Origin: Prorocentrum cordatum | Taxonomy: Eukaryota > Sar > Dinophyceae > Prorocentrales > Prorocentraceae | Length of the DNA stretch: 64,000 nt | Direction of reading: 5' to 3' | Assembly: GCA_963575745.1 (NCBI GenBank) | Contig: CAUYUJ010004302.1 | Location: forward strand, 270,279-334,278 | Shown here: positions 10,784 to 21,437 of the stretch, piece by piece | Position numbering within the stretch: the stretch's first letter is position 1 | Layout: every line of letters starts with the position of its first letter | Position numbers and translations under genes: made by a program | Notes under the pieces: model-generated | What the model was told of the DNA's origin: nothing | Seen by the model: only the letters and a program-made list of their open reading frames with translations | Databases searched by the model: none

Positions 10784-11448
10784 ACCCCTCACGCAGATCC
10801 GCGGGGTCAGGGTCCAAAAACACAGGGATTTGCCACATTTCTGAAATTCGGTGCCACCCCTCACGCAGATCCGCGGGGTCAGGGTCCAAAAACACAGGGG
10901 ATTTGCCACATTTCTGAAATTCGGTGCCACCCCTCACGCAGATCCGCGGGGTCAGGGTCCAAAAACACAGGGGATTTGCCACATTTCTGAAATTCGGTGC
11001 CACCCCTCACGCAGATCCGCGGGGTCAGGGTCCAAAAACACATGGGATTTGCCACATTTCTGAAATTCGGTGCCACCCCTCACGCAGATCCGCGGGGTCA
11101 GGGTCCAAAAACACAAGGGATTTGCCACATTTCTGAAATTCGGTGCCACCCCTCACGCAGATCCGCGGGGTCAGGGTCCAAAAACACATGGGATTTGCCA
11201 CATTTCTGAAATTCGGTGCCACCCCTCACGCAGATCCGCGGGGTCAGGGTCCAAAAACACAGGGGATTTGCCACATTTCTGAAATTCGGTGCCACCCCTC
11301 ACGCAGATCCGCGGGGTCAGGGTCCAAAAACACAGGGGATTTGCCACATTTCTGAAATTCGGTGCCACCCCTCACGCAGATCCGCGGGGTCAGGGTCCAA
11401 AAACACAGGGGATTTGCCACATTTCTGAAATTCGGTGCCACCCTTCAC
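10784..11448. repeat. 73-bp satellite, nine units
   Basis: Nine head-to-tail units of 73 bp (the first is 72), each starting CACCCCTCACGCAGATCCGC and ending near CTGAAATTCGGTGC, followed by a partial tenth. Units are almost identical; the main variable site follows AAAACACA (AGGGG, TGGG or AAGGG). Overlapping 65-70 aa frames on both strands merely translate the repeat. Near-identity implies recent expansion or gene conversion. Confidence 0.95.
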
Positions 11449-11700
11449 GCACATCCATCGCAAGGCGTGGTAACCCAAACTGCGAGAACTCCCTCGGCCC
11501 TTTAATCGCAAGGTGTGGTAACCAAGCCCGTAAACCATACACGTCTTACCAATCGCCAGGTGTGGTAACCCCTCTTGTGATCAGTTGGTTTTGCTGATTG
11601 CGAATCGGCTTCGCATGAAGTTTCGATACTGCTTCACGACAGCGCCAAGACCTCATGACTTAGCTCTTCCATGGCCCATTCTCCGAGAGAGGGGGCCGGC
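11449..11700. repeat. Short repeats with AAGGTGTGGTAACC core
   Basis: Three copies of ATCGCAAGGTGTGGTAACC-like sequence lie at about 11456, 11508 and 11553, each about 50 bp apart. Nothing else recognised. Confidence 0.6.
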
Positions 11701-11869
11701 GGCAGGGGGCGAAGCCCTTACGGATAAGGAACGAGGCCCCTTAGATCCACAAGTTGGACTTCGATTTCCCATCGAAAACCAAAGTAAAACCCAAGGCACA
11801 CTGTGAAGCAATCAAGGAACACGGAGCCCCTCCCCGACGAAAAGGGTTCCTTCTTCAGGGCCCCGACTG
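11700..11869 (+). mobile_element. Tc1/mariner-type MITE, CAGTCG family, left end lost
   Basis: It matches the other family members from AAGGAACGAGGCCCC through the terminal GGGCCCCGACTG, followed by TA. The left CAGTCG end is not recognisable. Confidence 0.65.
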
Positions 11870-12036
11870 TACCGCTGCTCCCGCACCTCTCGCCCGAGGG
11901 GCAGCTCGGCTGCACGGAGCGCCTGCAGCGGCGTCCGGAAGGGCCCCGGAGGGGTCGACGGATCGACGCTCCTGCCCACGGCGGCCACGCCCGCAGTGGA
12001 GCGGTGAGGCTCGAGACGGAGGATGACGAGAATGAA

Positions 12037-12190
12037 GGGGCCCAAGGACAGACAAATAAATAGACACAAATTAAATAGAAGAATCCCCCATATTTTCCCA
12101 TATTTTCTGGGTTTCTGTCTTCCCGCCCACTTCCCATATTTTCTGGGAAATCGAGGAATGATTGTGTCTGTGTCTTTCTTTTCCTCCTGA
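12037..12190 (+). mobile_element. AT-rich element E, copy 1
   Basis: Family E has a GAAGGGGCCC left end, CACACAAATAAATACACAC, two blocks of CCCATATTTTCCCATATTTT, a CTTCCCCCCCACTTCCC linker, TCGACGATTAATTGTGTCTG and a CCCCTCCTGA right end, about 155 bp. The two ends are imperfect inverted repeats. This copy is complete, with TCGAGGAATGATTGTGTC at the third block. Confidence 0.75.
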
Positions 12191-12640
12191 GAGAAGGAGC
12201 AGCGAGGAGGATGACGAGGAGTGGAACAAGCGTCCAAAGATGAGAGTCGGGGAGGAAGGAGAACCTAGGTGCCGGCGGCGCGATCCTCGAGGACGGCCGC
12301 CCCCGAGGCGCCCCTCCCGCCCCCGAGTGATGGGCCTGTTTTTCACCACCACCACGTCCACCTTAAGTTGGAGGGGGAGGGGGCCTCCTCCTCCTACTCC
12401 TCCTCCTCCTCGTCGTCCTCCACCTCCTTCCCCCCTCCAGCTTCTGGCCGTGGTGGTGGCAAACAGGCCCGCCCCCCGAGGGGCTCGAGCCCGCGGCCGC
12501 GTCGGAGGCCAGGCGGAAGTCGAGGAAGGCGCGCACGGCGCCCGCGTCGGCGCCGGCTGGCGGGGGCGGCGCTGGCGGGGCACGGGGGGCCCGCGGTCGG
12601 GCGAGAAGCTGGCGGTCGGGGCCTCCCAGACATGCTGGGA
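12191..12640. other. Non-coding stretch, nothing recognised
   Basis: GC-rich DNA with CTC and GAG runs. Long frames here are Arg/Pro-rich with no domain. Confidence 0.35.
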
Positions 12641-12649
12641 TCGTTGTTT

Positions 12650-12807
12650 TTTGTTTGTGTGTGTGTTTTTGTTGTGTTTTTTTTTTGTGTGTGTGTGTGT
12701 GTGTGTGTGCGTGTGTGTGTGTGTGTGTTAATTCATGTATGTATGTATGTATGTATGTATGTGTGTATGTATGTATATATATATATAGATTTGCACATAT
12801 ACCTAAG

Positions 12808-12845
<38 letters not shown>

Positions 12846-12885
12846 ATGTATATATATGTATATCTGTATATACATATATACTAGA
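12650..12885. repeat. Compound TG, TATG and AT microsatellite
   Basis: T and TG tracks run 12650-12730, TATG repeats 12731-12775 and AT repeats 12776-12850, followed by TATATG variants. Confidence 0.9.
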
Positions 12886-13195
12886 ACCATCGCGCGCGCA
12901 TCGCGCGCGCCCAAGTTCTAGCTGGGCTTGATCGGCTAACTCATGTAGTATCATTGTCGTTTCTTGCGTCCAGGGACTCCCTTGGAGGCCCTGCGCAAGC
13001 CTCGGAATCGTATAGAAGGGGAAGTGTGGAAACGCAGGAGTCATTACTTTCCTTTAGGTATTCAAAGGCTTCCTGGGTTCTTTTTTGGAAAGTGAGAGGG
13101 GTCTGAATTGTGGTCTGTTGTGCAAGAGTAGACCGGGGGTCAAACTTGGAAAAAAACAGGTTGTGGGATTTCCATATGTTTCTAGTTCCTCGGCG

Positions 13196-14070
13196 CTGTT
13201 CGGCGCCCCTGTGGGATTTTCCAAACCCCCTGGGGGTTCTGGAAGCCTCCTGGAGGCCTGGAGAGCCGTCGGAAGGGTGTCTCGGGCTGCGCGGGAGCGT
13301 GTTGGGCCGCTAATTACATTCTGGGAGCTTCTTGGGGTCGTCTTGGGCTGTCCTTGGGCGTCTTGAGGGCCCCCTGGGAAGCCGGGATGCGCGGTACCGG
13401 CCAGATGTCAGAGGATGCGTGGGATCTCCGAGTAGGAGTCCAGTAAACAAAAAGGCATTATTGGAATTTCCTTTTTAGAATCTTCGATCTTCGAAGGTTG
13501 CAGGCGGGAAAACGTGAGAAGGCGAAATGCAATAGAGAAACCAGTGGGAATCAACGGTTTTACCCTCTTTGGGCTCTCTCGGGACGGCTCTCGCAGCTCC
13601 CTTGGGCTGTTCTTGGAGCCTCGTCGGGATCTTTTTGGTTTCTCTCAGGGATCAGGGGTGTGTTGGGGGCCTGTTGGGGGTCCCGGAGGCCTCTCGGAGG
13701 TCTCTGGAAGCCTCCTGCTCCCGCTCTTGGGCCCATCTTGGGCCTGTTCTAGGGTGATCTGGGGCTGTCCTGAGCGCCTCTTCGGCAATCTTGGAGCCTT
13801 CTTTGCCCGTCTTGGGCGGCTCTTCAGCGTTCTTGGAGCGTTGGAAGCTTGAAAACGCGAGAGGCCAAAGACATACAAAAACAATCAAAATCGACGATTT
13901 TGGCCTCTTCGGGCCGTCCGGGACGCCTCTCGGACCTCTCTTGGGATCTCTTGGAGGCCACCTGTGAGCCTCGAGAGCCGTCGGAAGGCTGACTTGGGCT
14001 GCTTGGGAGCGTCTTGGGCCATCCTTTCTCACTATGGCGGCTCCTGGGCGGCGCCTTGGGACCTCCTGGA
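13196..14070. repeat. Degenerate short-period repeat field (CTTGGGCC type)
   Basis: Loose recurrences of TCTTGGGC, CTCTTGGGA and CTTGGAGCC at irregular 10-30 bp spacing cover about 850 bp. The field resembles the reverse complement of 19310-19650, sharing a CTTGGAGCGTTGGAAGC / ACGCGAGA block (13830-13865). No reading frame is preserved. Confidence 0.55.
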
Positions 14071-14099
14071 GCGCTGTGGAGGGACCCGGGGGCCAGGGG

Positions 14100-14235
14100 G
14101 GGCGGTATTTATTTATTGATCTAGATGGTAGATTATATATATATATATATATATATAACCGTACACAGATGGTTTATTCATTTATCTAGATGGTTTCTAA
14201 ATTTATCTAGATGGCTGGCTTGTTTTATCTGGATG
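14100..14235. repeat. AT microsatellite with TTTATCTAGATGG repeats
   Basis: A (TA)n track at 14133-14158 is followed by three or four copies of a TTTATCTAGATGG-type unit up to 14235. Confidence 0.75.
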
Positions 14236-14360
14236 GTATATAGATATACAAACAGCACGCAGAAACAACGGCGGGCAAGATTTACCTCTCTCGGCCTCCG
14301 CGGGCCCTCGCCGGGCCGCGGGGCCGTCACAGAAAGGACCAGGGATGAGAGACCAGCTCT

Positions 14361-14914
14361 GTACGGGGAAAAGGCACTGAGAAGTCAGGGTTCCCCTCTG
14401 CTGGCGCTGATCCTCGTGCCACTGCAAGCAGCTCCTCCTCCTCCTCCTCATCATCATCCTCCTCCTCGTCCACCTGGTCTCGCTTCTGCTCCTTACGATG
14501 ACGGTTGGTACTGGTGAGGTTCATGAGGATGCTCGAATTGGCGTGCGCAGGAACTCTCGTAGGCTTCGCATTGCAAGCCGATGCTGTTGCACTTGTGCTG
14601 AGCACTTGCGCTGAAGGCGGAAGACACGAATGGTTTCACCGTGACACGGTGTGAAGACGCGCTCGTGTGGCCCGCATGGGATTATTTGGCCGAGTTGGCG
14701 GGTACGCGATGCGCACTCAATGTTTTTGACATGCGAGCGCGTGTGGCCCTCCTGGTCTCATTTGATGAAGCGGCTGCAAGCCAAACAGTGGTCTCGACTG
14801 ACTCCGTCGAGTGCGCCCGCCCAGAACTCAGCAGTCCTTGCCGAAACATAACAAGTGTGTTGGTAGCTTTCGTGCAGCGCCACTTCGAAAACCTAAATAC
14901 TGGAAACATTTGGA
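14361..14914. other. No recognised feature
   Basis: A 151-codon plus-strand frame starts here, but its composition and lack of any known motif give no reason to call a gene. Confidence 0.35.
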
Positions 14915-15110
14915 CGATTTCGGGAGCCCTGACCTCCCCAAAGTTATGCTCTCTTGGGAGCGCATCCTTCACTTCAGCCGCCTTCCGCCAGCTTTCCGCC
15001 AGCTCCCGCGGGCGGAAGCGGCCTCGTCTTTCTTCCGTCGACAGCCGCCGGCCTCCCGCCAAGGGAAGGAGATGGCAACTCCATCGATCCTCATAGGCGA
15101 AGCCCCATTT
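14915..15110. mobile_element. CTTCCGCCG dispersed element, copy 1
   Basis: It shares with 33310-33520 a TCTCTTGGG(A/G)GCGCA block, then alternating CTTCCGCC and GGCGGAAG blocks that can pair with each other, then a GATGGC.ACTCC.TCGATCCT block. A shorter relative lies at 31108-31250. No coding content. Confidence 0.55.
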
Positions 15111-15126
15111 TTTTGACTACCTACCA

Positions 15127-15266
15127 GACCACCCCAACCCAACCCGAAGACCCAGATTTCGGGTCTGGGGGGGGTACGGATTCCATGTGTCTTTTCAATG
15201 TTCCCCGACCCCCCCCCCTACTGGAAATGGGGGCAAACTGAGGCCTTCGGGCTAGGTTGGGGTGTT
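15127..15266. mobile_element. Inverted-repeat element ACCACCCCAACCC, solo copy
   Basis: The left end ACCACCCCAACCCAACCCGA pairs with CTTCGGGCTAGGTTGGGGTG at the right. The internal TTCCATGTGTCTTTTCAATG block matches the elements inside the 38.3-39.5 kb array. Confidence 0.75.
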
Positions 15267-15383
15267 CGGTGGGCGGTGATTTTTTGGGGGAGCGCCGCAC
15301 GTCAGCACTTTCGCGCGCGGCGGGCACGAGGCAACTACGGGCGGACACTGGGCGACGGTCCGAAGCCGCAGGCCAGTGTTGAA

Positions 15384-15543
15384 GGGGCCCCGGGACACAC
15401 AAGCAAATACACGCAGATAAAAGGATTCACCACATTCTTTACTATTTCCTGGGTCTTCGTCTTCCCCCCCAACTTCCCATATGTTCCTATATTTTCCTGG
15501 GAGTGGAGGATTAATTGTGTTTGTGTGTTTTTTCCCCTCCTGA
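15384..15543 (+). mobile_element. AT-rich element E, copy 2
   Basis: Complete copy with GAAGGGGCCCCGGGACACAC at the left and CCCCTCCTGA at the right. One of the paired ATATTTTC blocks is altered (ACATTCTTTACTATTTC). Confidence 0.75.
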
Positions 15544-15619
15544 AGTTTGGGAGGCTGCCAGCCGGCGCACATAATTATGGGCGGCAACGCGGCGGCCACG
15601 GGCTTGCACCGGGCGAGAG

Positions 15620-16470
15620 AGAGAGCCAGACCGCCAGCGCCGATGGCCCCGGACAGAATCGGCGGTGGACAAACCTCCCTTGAGGAGACCTCCCCTTAAT
15701 AAAAACGGCCTGGGACCGAAACCGACGGGCCGGGACCCGCAAAAATGATGGCCGCGACGCCCTCTCGCGAGCCGAACACGGCCAATTCCTCAGTCGACGT
15801 GTCGGGGTAGGAGGTCTATCCACCTCCGACAGGCTGCAGGCACCACTTGAGGAGGTGGAGGTGCAGGTGCTGTCTCGAAAATGGCAACGCCATGCTCGCT
15901 CGCTCGCGAGCCATACGCCGAACAGCGCGTGGACAGAGCTGGTATGCACAAAACTGGGCAACGCCTCTCGCCCAAGCATTGTCATCCGGAACGCTTGCCG
16001 GTACCTTGGCAGCGTGCGTTTGCACTTGCCTGGTCCATTCGTTTCTACGGCGCCCTACACTCGTCACTTACTTGCACGTGATTGGATCAAGATCCCCAGG
16101 GCAAAGATCATTCGGGGCACCAGAGAGGAGCCACGGGATGCGAGGCATGACCTGGGCGACCCGGGGAGCGGACGAGAGCGGACGGGGAAGAGGAGGAGAG
16201 AGCAGGGCGAGACAAACTGAGCCTACCCGACGTAGACGAACGGCCCAGACAACGAAGCGACTGTGGGAGCACGAGCAGGGGGCATCGGAGGCAAGGGGGG
16301 GCGGCTCGCCTGAGCACTCCCGCACCACGCACCTCCGGACCCTGCCGAACCTCCGCGCCTCCTCGAGGAGCTTGCACTCGAAGTCGACGTCGACCTCCGA
16401 GCTCCCCCGCCCTCCCCGGACCCTCCGGCACCGTGGAGGTCACGACGGCCGCTTCTGCCAGCGCTTCTGT
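15620..16470. repeat. Intergenic DNA; dispersed segment at its start
   Basis: 15620-15815 is related to 9786-9995. The rest, to 16470, shows no recognised feature. Confidence 0.4.
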
Positions 16471-16473
16471 CAA

Positions 16474-16628
16474 GGGGCCCAGGGACGCACAAAGAAAGAG
16501 GCACAGATCCCAGGATCCCCAGCATGGTCCAATATTTTCTGGAGTTCCTATCCCCCCCACTTCCCACGTTTTCCAATCTTTTCCTGGGGATCGACAATTG
16601 ATTTGCGCCTGTGGTTTTCCCCTCCTGA
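16474..16628 (+). mobile_element. AT-rich element E, copy 3
   Basis: Runs from AAGGGGCCCAGGGACGCAC to TTCCCCTCCTGA. The third block is TCGACAATTGATTTGCGCCTG, more diverged than in other copies. Confidence 0.75.
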
Positions 16629-17046
16629 TTTGGGGTTTCCAGCAGCCCTGTTCCCCCAAACACGACGCCAGCGGTCTGGATCCCCCTTGTCCTCGGCCTC
16701 CTCCTGCTCCTACTGGTGAAGTATCGCAGCTCGGAGCTCCCCAGCTGCCATATGGCGCTCGGCAGCGAACCAGTATCACTGAGGTTCTGCCACAAACGCA
16801 CGCACGGACGTGTCCGATCCGTCCGATGCTACCCATCCCTCCCGTCCCCTTCAGGACGCTCGAGGATGGACAGGACATACTCAAGCAAATCGCCATGAAG
16901 GGAAAACTGCTTGGGCAATCCACGTGTGCGCGCGGCACCAACTTCCGATTGCACCCAAACTGCAACGTGCAACTGGAACGGGGGCGCGCGCGGGATGGCG
17001 GCATGGGATGGGTGAGGCAACGATGAGAGCGCGATAGATTTACATA

Positions 17047-17221
17047 CAGGCGGGGCGTTGACCTAAGGAACGATAAATAATGAACGGGGCCCCGTTTTCC
17101 CGCAAGTTAAACTTCGATTTCCGATAGAAAACATGAGGAAAACCTGAGGCAAGCTGTGAAACACTTAAGGAACACGGAGCCCCTCCCCAACGAAAAGGGT
17201 TCCTCTTCAGGGCCCCGACTG
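17047..17221 (+). mobile_element. Tc1/mariner-type MITE, CAGTCG family
   Basis: Begins TA-CAGGCGGGGCGTTGACC and ends GGGCCCCGACTG, followed by CA rather than TA. About 175 bp, the same length as other members. Confidence 0.75.
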
Positions 17222-17336
17222 CACATTATGGGAAGCTTCCTTCAGGTTAGACTTTTAGCCAGGCTCGCCACGAAGCTGCGAGAGCGAGAGGTGCCCTCCT
17301 GGCGGGCGGTGAAAGGATGCTTACCTGCGGTGCGTC

Positions 17337-17490
17337 TGGACCACGGACCACAAATCAATACACACAGATAAAAATATTCCCCATAGTTTCCCTATTCTGG
17401 GTTTCTGTCCTCCCCCCCACTGCCCATATTTTCCTATATTGTCTTGGGAATCGACGATTCATTGTGTCTGTGTGTTTCCTCTCCCTCTGA
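17337..17490 (+). mobile_element. AT-rich element E, copy 4
   Basis: The left end is diverged (GGACCACAAATCAATACACAC). The right end reads TTTCCTCTCCCTCTGA and abuts the possible first exon of the gene at 17491-17975. Confidence 0.7.
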
Positions 17491-17975
17491 AAAATGCAAG
17501 AGAAGATCGAGAGGGGGCCAACCTTGGAGAGGTCAACGGCAACCGTGAGGCGGCGGCGCGCATGGAGTCCCTGTTCAAAAACTTCGGGCGGCCGTGCAGA
17601 CTCGACAAGAAAAAGCAGACGGCGCTCCTGGCTCGTGTCAGTTCATATCCGTTTCGTATGAGTGTGTTCTCGCCATGTTTCCTGTCAGTATAGATTTGTC
17701 TCGTGTGTCTATAGGTGTGATGTATGTGCGTAGGTCTCGTGCCAGTCATGCGCTCCGCGTTGCTTACAGGGCCGGGTGGGAGGGGCGGTCTCCCCCCCTT
17801 CATCTGGCCACCGTATACGTTCGCGCAGGCGCTCGAAGGTAAGCGTGGGACCCCGAGAGACATCAGAGGGCACATGGCCGAGGCAATCCGTGCAACCAAA
17901 ACGTGCGTGAAAGAAGTGCTGCAGCTGCAGAAGCTGTACGAGGAAGTGGGAGGCGACATGAAGGCAGACGAATAG
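17491..17975 (+). CDS. Possible two-exon 3' end of an unknown gene
   Basis: A coding-like stretch (17491-17636) reads NAREDREGANLGEVNGNREA, then a Lys-rich tail ending KKKQTALLAR. A GT at 17637 and a pyrimidine-poor but usable CGCGCAG at 17828 would remove 192 nt and join in phase 0 to 17829-17975. That exon encodes ALEGKRGTPRDIRGHMAEAI and an amphipathic segment ending YEEVGGDMKADE, then TAG. The second exon has the even codon use and heptad-like pattern of real coding sequence. No family is recognised. The 5' end is unclear because an element E copy abuts it. It could be a chance frame; transcript evidence would decide. Confidence 0.35.
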
Positions 17976-18960
17976 ATATGACCAAGATTGTCTGTCACGA
18001 GCCGCTCCTGCAGGAACACGGGTTGTGCACTGTGTATTCGGCAGTGCTGTTGCGCTTTCTAGTTGTTTGGAGGTCGCCCGTTTGTACACGGCACGGCTTC
18101 TTCGGGATGCGGCAGATCTTTGTCTTTTTCTGCTCCGTGTCTAATTTACTGGTGGGAAGGAGGAGGGCCGTGAGCGGGGGCTGGGCGCGCGAGGTTCTGT
18201 GCGGAGGATGACCCCCACGTGATCGAGAAGACGCAGACGCAGCAACTAGACGCTGCCACTCAGAAACCCACGCCCGAGAAGATTCAAGCCACCGTGAGTG
18301 GCGTGGCGACCCGTTAGGAAGCCTTCTATCAGGTCACTGGCCGTGCGACATACCTGTTCAGATACACATGCGATTGCTCAGTCGGGTACAGATGCCGATT
18401 GGCATTCTATTGCAGCGCACCCTACTATGACACTCGTAACCACGTAAACCACTGCACGCTTCCTCGGGGGGCAAGAAGCTGTGCTTCTACTTGTTCAAAA
18501 CGCATGGCGCGTGAGGCTGCGAGACGCTGCACAGGGTCCGCAGTTGTTGTTGCTCTTGCGCATCTTTCTGTGCACAGAGGGGTGGAGAGGGGGCATGGGA
18601 GGCAGAGTTGGATGTGGGGGAGGACGGGGCGGATGATGGGTCAGAAGAAGGGTATTGGGATGGGGGGCGATGGGGTTGCTGGTGGGGGTAATGAGGACGA
18701 GGCACGCGCGGACGTCGCCAGCCCTACGACAGTGCGAGGACAGCGCGACACTTTGATACAGCCAGCTGCGAACTTACTTATGGCCAGAGTTCGAATACGC
18801 GCACCGCTGGCGGTGTCAAGCAACAATCGGGCGGGCCGCCCGCGGCAATCGGGCGCGCCGCTCGGATGCAGATCTGGACTTGCACGTTATTCTGCGATTG
18901 GTGTGGTGCACATGTCGCGCGTCGCCGCGTCTCCCTACCTCCCTCCCCCCCTGGTCACTC
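17976..18960. other. No recognised feature
   Basis: Possible 3' flank of the preceding candidate gene. No further coding, RNA or repeat signal seen. Confidence 0.4.
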
Positions 18961-18961
18961 C

Positions 18962-19170
18962 CTCTCTCGTTCTATCTCTCACTCTCTCTCTCTCTCTCTC
19001 CTTCCTTCCCTTACCTCCCTCTCGCTCGCCGCCCCCCCTCTCTCGCTCTCTTCTCTTTCTCTTTCTCTCTCTCTCTCTCTCTCCCTCTCTATACATAGAT
19101 GTAAGTATGTATGTATATATACACATATATATGTACATATACCTATATATATATATATAGATATCAACAT
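18962..19170. repeat. CT microsatellite followed by TATG/AT microsatellite
   Basis: CT-rich DNA runs 18962-19092 (pure (CT)n near 19066-19085), then TATG and AT repeats to 19170. Confidence 0.9.
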
Positions 19171-19309
19171 CTATATGTATCCACCGCCGTGCCTCGAGGC
19201 ACGAAGGTGAGTCACATCCAGGCTCTCACATGTTCCCTGTTCTCTGTACTCAAGACTGGAGGGCCTAGCATTCTAGGGGCTTGGGCCCCAGATTCTCAAG
19301 TTTCATAGG

Positions 19310-19650
19310 CGCTCCCACGCGCTCCTGGGCTGCCTCGCGCGATGTTTCCAAAGGCCAGGGGGCCCCAAGACGGGCCCAGTGGGGCCCAATAAGCGCCCAA
19401 GAGGTCCCCAAGACAGCACAAGAAAACTACAAGACGTTCAAGATAGCCCCAAGACTGCCCAACGCCCCAAAGAAACCCCAAGGCATCAAGAGGACCCGCA
19501 GGAGTGCCCAACGGGGCAAAATTCATTGATGCTCCTTGTGGCGGTCGATGGTGGTCGCGTTCTCGCGTGTTCGGGCTTCCGACGCTCCAAGATGGCCCCA
19601 GAGGCCCCAACGACCGCCCCGAGACGGCCCAAGAGGCCCCCAAGCGGGGT
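19310..19650. repeat. Degenerate short-period repeat field (GGCCCCAAGA type)
   Basis: Recurrent CCCCAAGA, GCCCAAGAG and GGCCCCAA at irregular spacing. It corresponds to the field at 13196-14070 in inverted orientation. Confidence 0.55.
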
Positions 19651-20159
19651 GGAACCGAGGCAAAGGCTCCCACTCCGTTGCGCCCAGGCTGGCTGGGAGG
19701 GGGCACCGGCGGCCTCAAGAGCCAGCCCCCGAGCAGACGCGTGCGCCGGCGCGAGACCTCGTGCAGCGCTGCGTGTGGGGGCCTCTCTCGTCCTCCCTCC
19801 CTCGTCCTCCCTCCCTCGTCCTACCTCGTCCTTTCTCCCTCGTCCTCCCCCGTCCTCCCTCCCTCCCTCCCCCCCCCCTCCCCTCCTCCTCTGCCGCGGG
19901 GCTCTCGGCGTGTCTGTCAAAAAAAAGTGTGGGGGCCTCTGCTTCCTCAGCAAGTCCAAGCCTTCGGGCCGTCCGAGGGCCCGCTGTCCGAGTTGGCTTG
20001 GCTCGCGAATCTTGGCAGCGTGGGCGCCTACCCGGACAATGGTTAAAAAAAGAGCTCCGACAAAAATAATGTCTCCGAAGGTACTGCCAACAAGGAAGAC
20101 GCTGGCGCTGCCGGCCGTCACGCCCACTCCAGGGGTATGTAACGACCTTACATGAAATA

Positions 20160-21285
20160 TATTGTTGCCCCGCGACTTTACTTCGGCACTGCGTACCAAT
20201 TACGCGGGCCATTTCAATGAGCACGTGTGCAAAGGGCACGAGTCTTGCGAAGTACTCTGGATATCATGCTCGAACATCAGCGCATGGAATGTCACCTGGT
20301 TAGAATGGGTTCCAGGGTGGCAGTCCATTACCACCCCGATTTACATGCTCTCGGATGGGGCCCCCGTGAGAGGTGTCGGGAAGAGCTGGTGGGAGTCCAT
20401 GCGCATCATTTACTGGTCGTCGTGCCTAGCGGGTCGCAGTAGCACGCTGGATACCAACATGTTGGTGTTCGGCATGTGGTGGCACTTGTCTTCCAAAATT
20501 ACCTGGCCACGTCATCATGCGCCGCGTCTGGCGGAAGATTGCGTGGTCGTTTGGGGGCGATATATCTTGGGATGCTGCTTCGTCACGATATAGATGGCAA
20601 ACTGCACCGAGGGTCCCTAAGGCTGGAGGTGTCTGCTTCGTCCTCTTCTGCGTCAATGCCAACTTGGAGGCGTTGTCGACCGACGTGTGTTTCTTGATAT
20701 TGTCTCGCCAGAAGCATTCGGCAATGTCACGGACAATAGCGAGGGATGTGACGGGGGAGGGCGGGGGGGATGAGAGCAGGGGAGAGCACTCCTGCGTTGG
20801 ATGTATATTGCTTGCTTCCTCCCAACGATGTGTTCGCTCTCGGAAGCGGCAAGGATGCTTGCGTTGCGTGTATATTCATGCGCTGTCATGCTGGTGACTG
20901 TGATTGGCCACTCGCAATGGCGCAATTGTTCTCACGCGTTCATCCCCAGGAATTCCAGCTCCCGTGGCTGACGTCGAACCAGCCCTGCGAGAAATGCCCG
21001 TGCATTGTCACGGACACGCCGTGGACCGACCTCTCCCGAGCACGCGTGCTGGATGCCTCGCGAATGGACGGTCCACGCGTGGAGAATGCAGTTCCCAGAG
21101 CATCATCCAAGATGTGGCGTGCCAGGTGTCACCGCCAAGATGGTGATGTGTGGCATCCTCCGCGCGGAGCACCTTGGGATCGACGCGCATTACTTTGGCA
21201 GCGCATCGTGGCTCCGCTGGTGTGAGTTTCTCCCGAAAAAACCCACGAACATAATGCAGCATGTGTTCGACAGGTGCCCTCAGCA
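20160..21285 (+). pseudogene. Decayed dinoflagellate transposon-like gene
   Basis: Family order can be followed across several frames. First comes PIYMLSDGAPVRGVGKSW, WSS and a TNMLVFGMWW region (20337-20490), then WRKIAWSF and AGGVCFVLFCVNANLEALST (about 20525-20685), then LTSNQPCEKCPC and PWTDLSR (20967-21050), and last GVPGVTAKMVMCGI, EHLGIDAHYFGS and FLPKKPTNIMQHVF (21115-21272). These blocks recall a gene family abundant in dinoflagellate genomes with DGxP..SW, a PC.xCPC pair and HLGIDAxxFGS; this rests on memory, not a search. At least two frame changes, plus unrelated sequence at about 20700-20890 (an intron or insertion), break it. A hAT-like MITE begins at 21286 and nothing family-like follows it. 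Confidence 0.6.
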
Positions 21286-21437
21286 TTAGGTCGGGCATGT
21301 CTTCCTACAAGGGGATGTTGGGCGATTAAATTGAAACTACCCCCCAACATACTCAAACATAGTTAGACAAACCGTCCCCAGACGATTGTTCGACCATTTT
21401 TGAACATTCCTCATGTAGAGAGACACGCGCGACTTAA
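21286..21437. mobile_element. hAT-like MITE, family TTAAGTCGGGC, copy 5
   Basis: Begins TTAGGTCGGGC and ends GCGCGACTTAA. It is flanked by exact 8-bp repeats CCTCAGCA at 21278-21285 and 21438-21445. It inserted at the end of the recognisable part of the decayed transposon-like gene. Confidence 0.8.

Noticed and set aside
10784-11448. Regular repeat spacing that might suggest a CRISPR array
   Set aside because: Units are contiguous with no unique spacers, and the sequence is eukaryotic.
10751-11597. Series of overlapping 65-102 codon frames on both strands
   Set aside because: They repeat every 73 bp and arise from the satellite.
14641-15096. 151-codon plus frame
   Set aside because: Its second half is the CTTCCGCCG dispersed element; no known motif.
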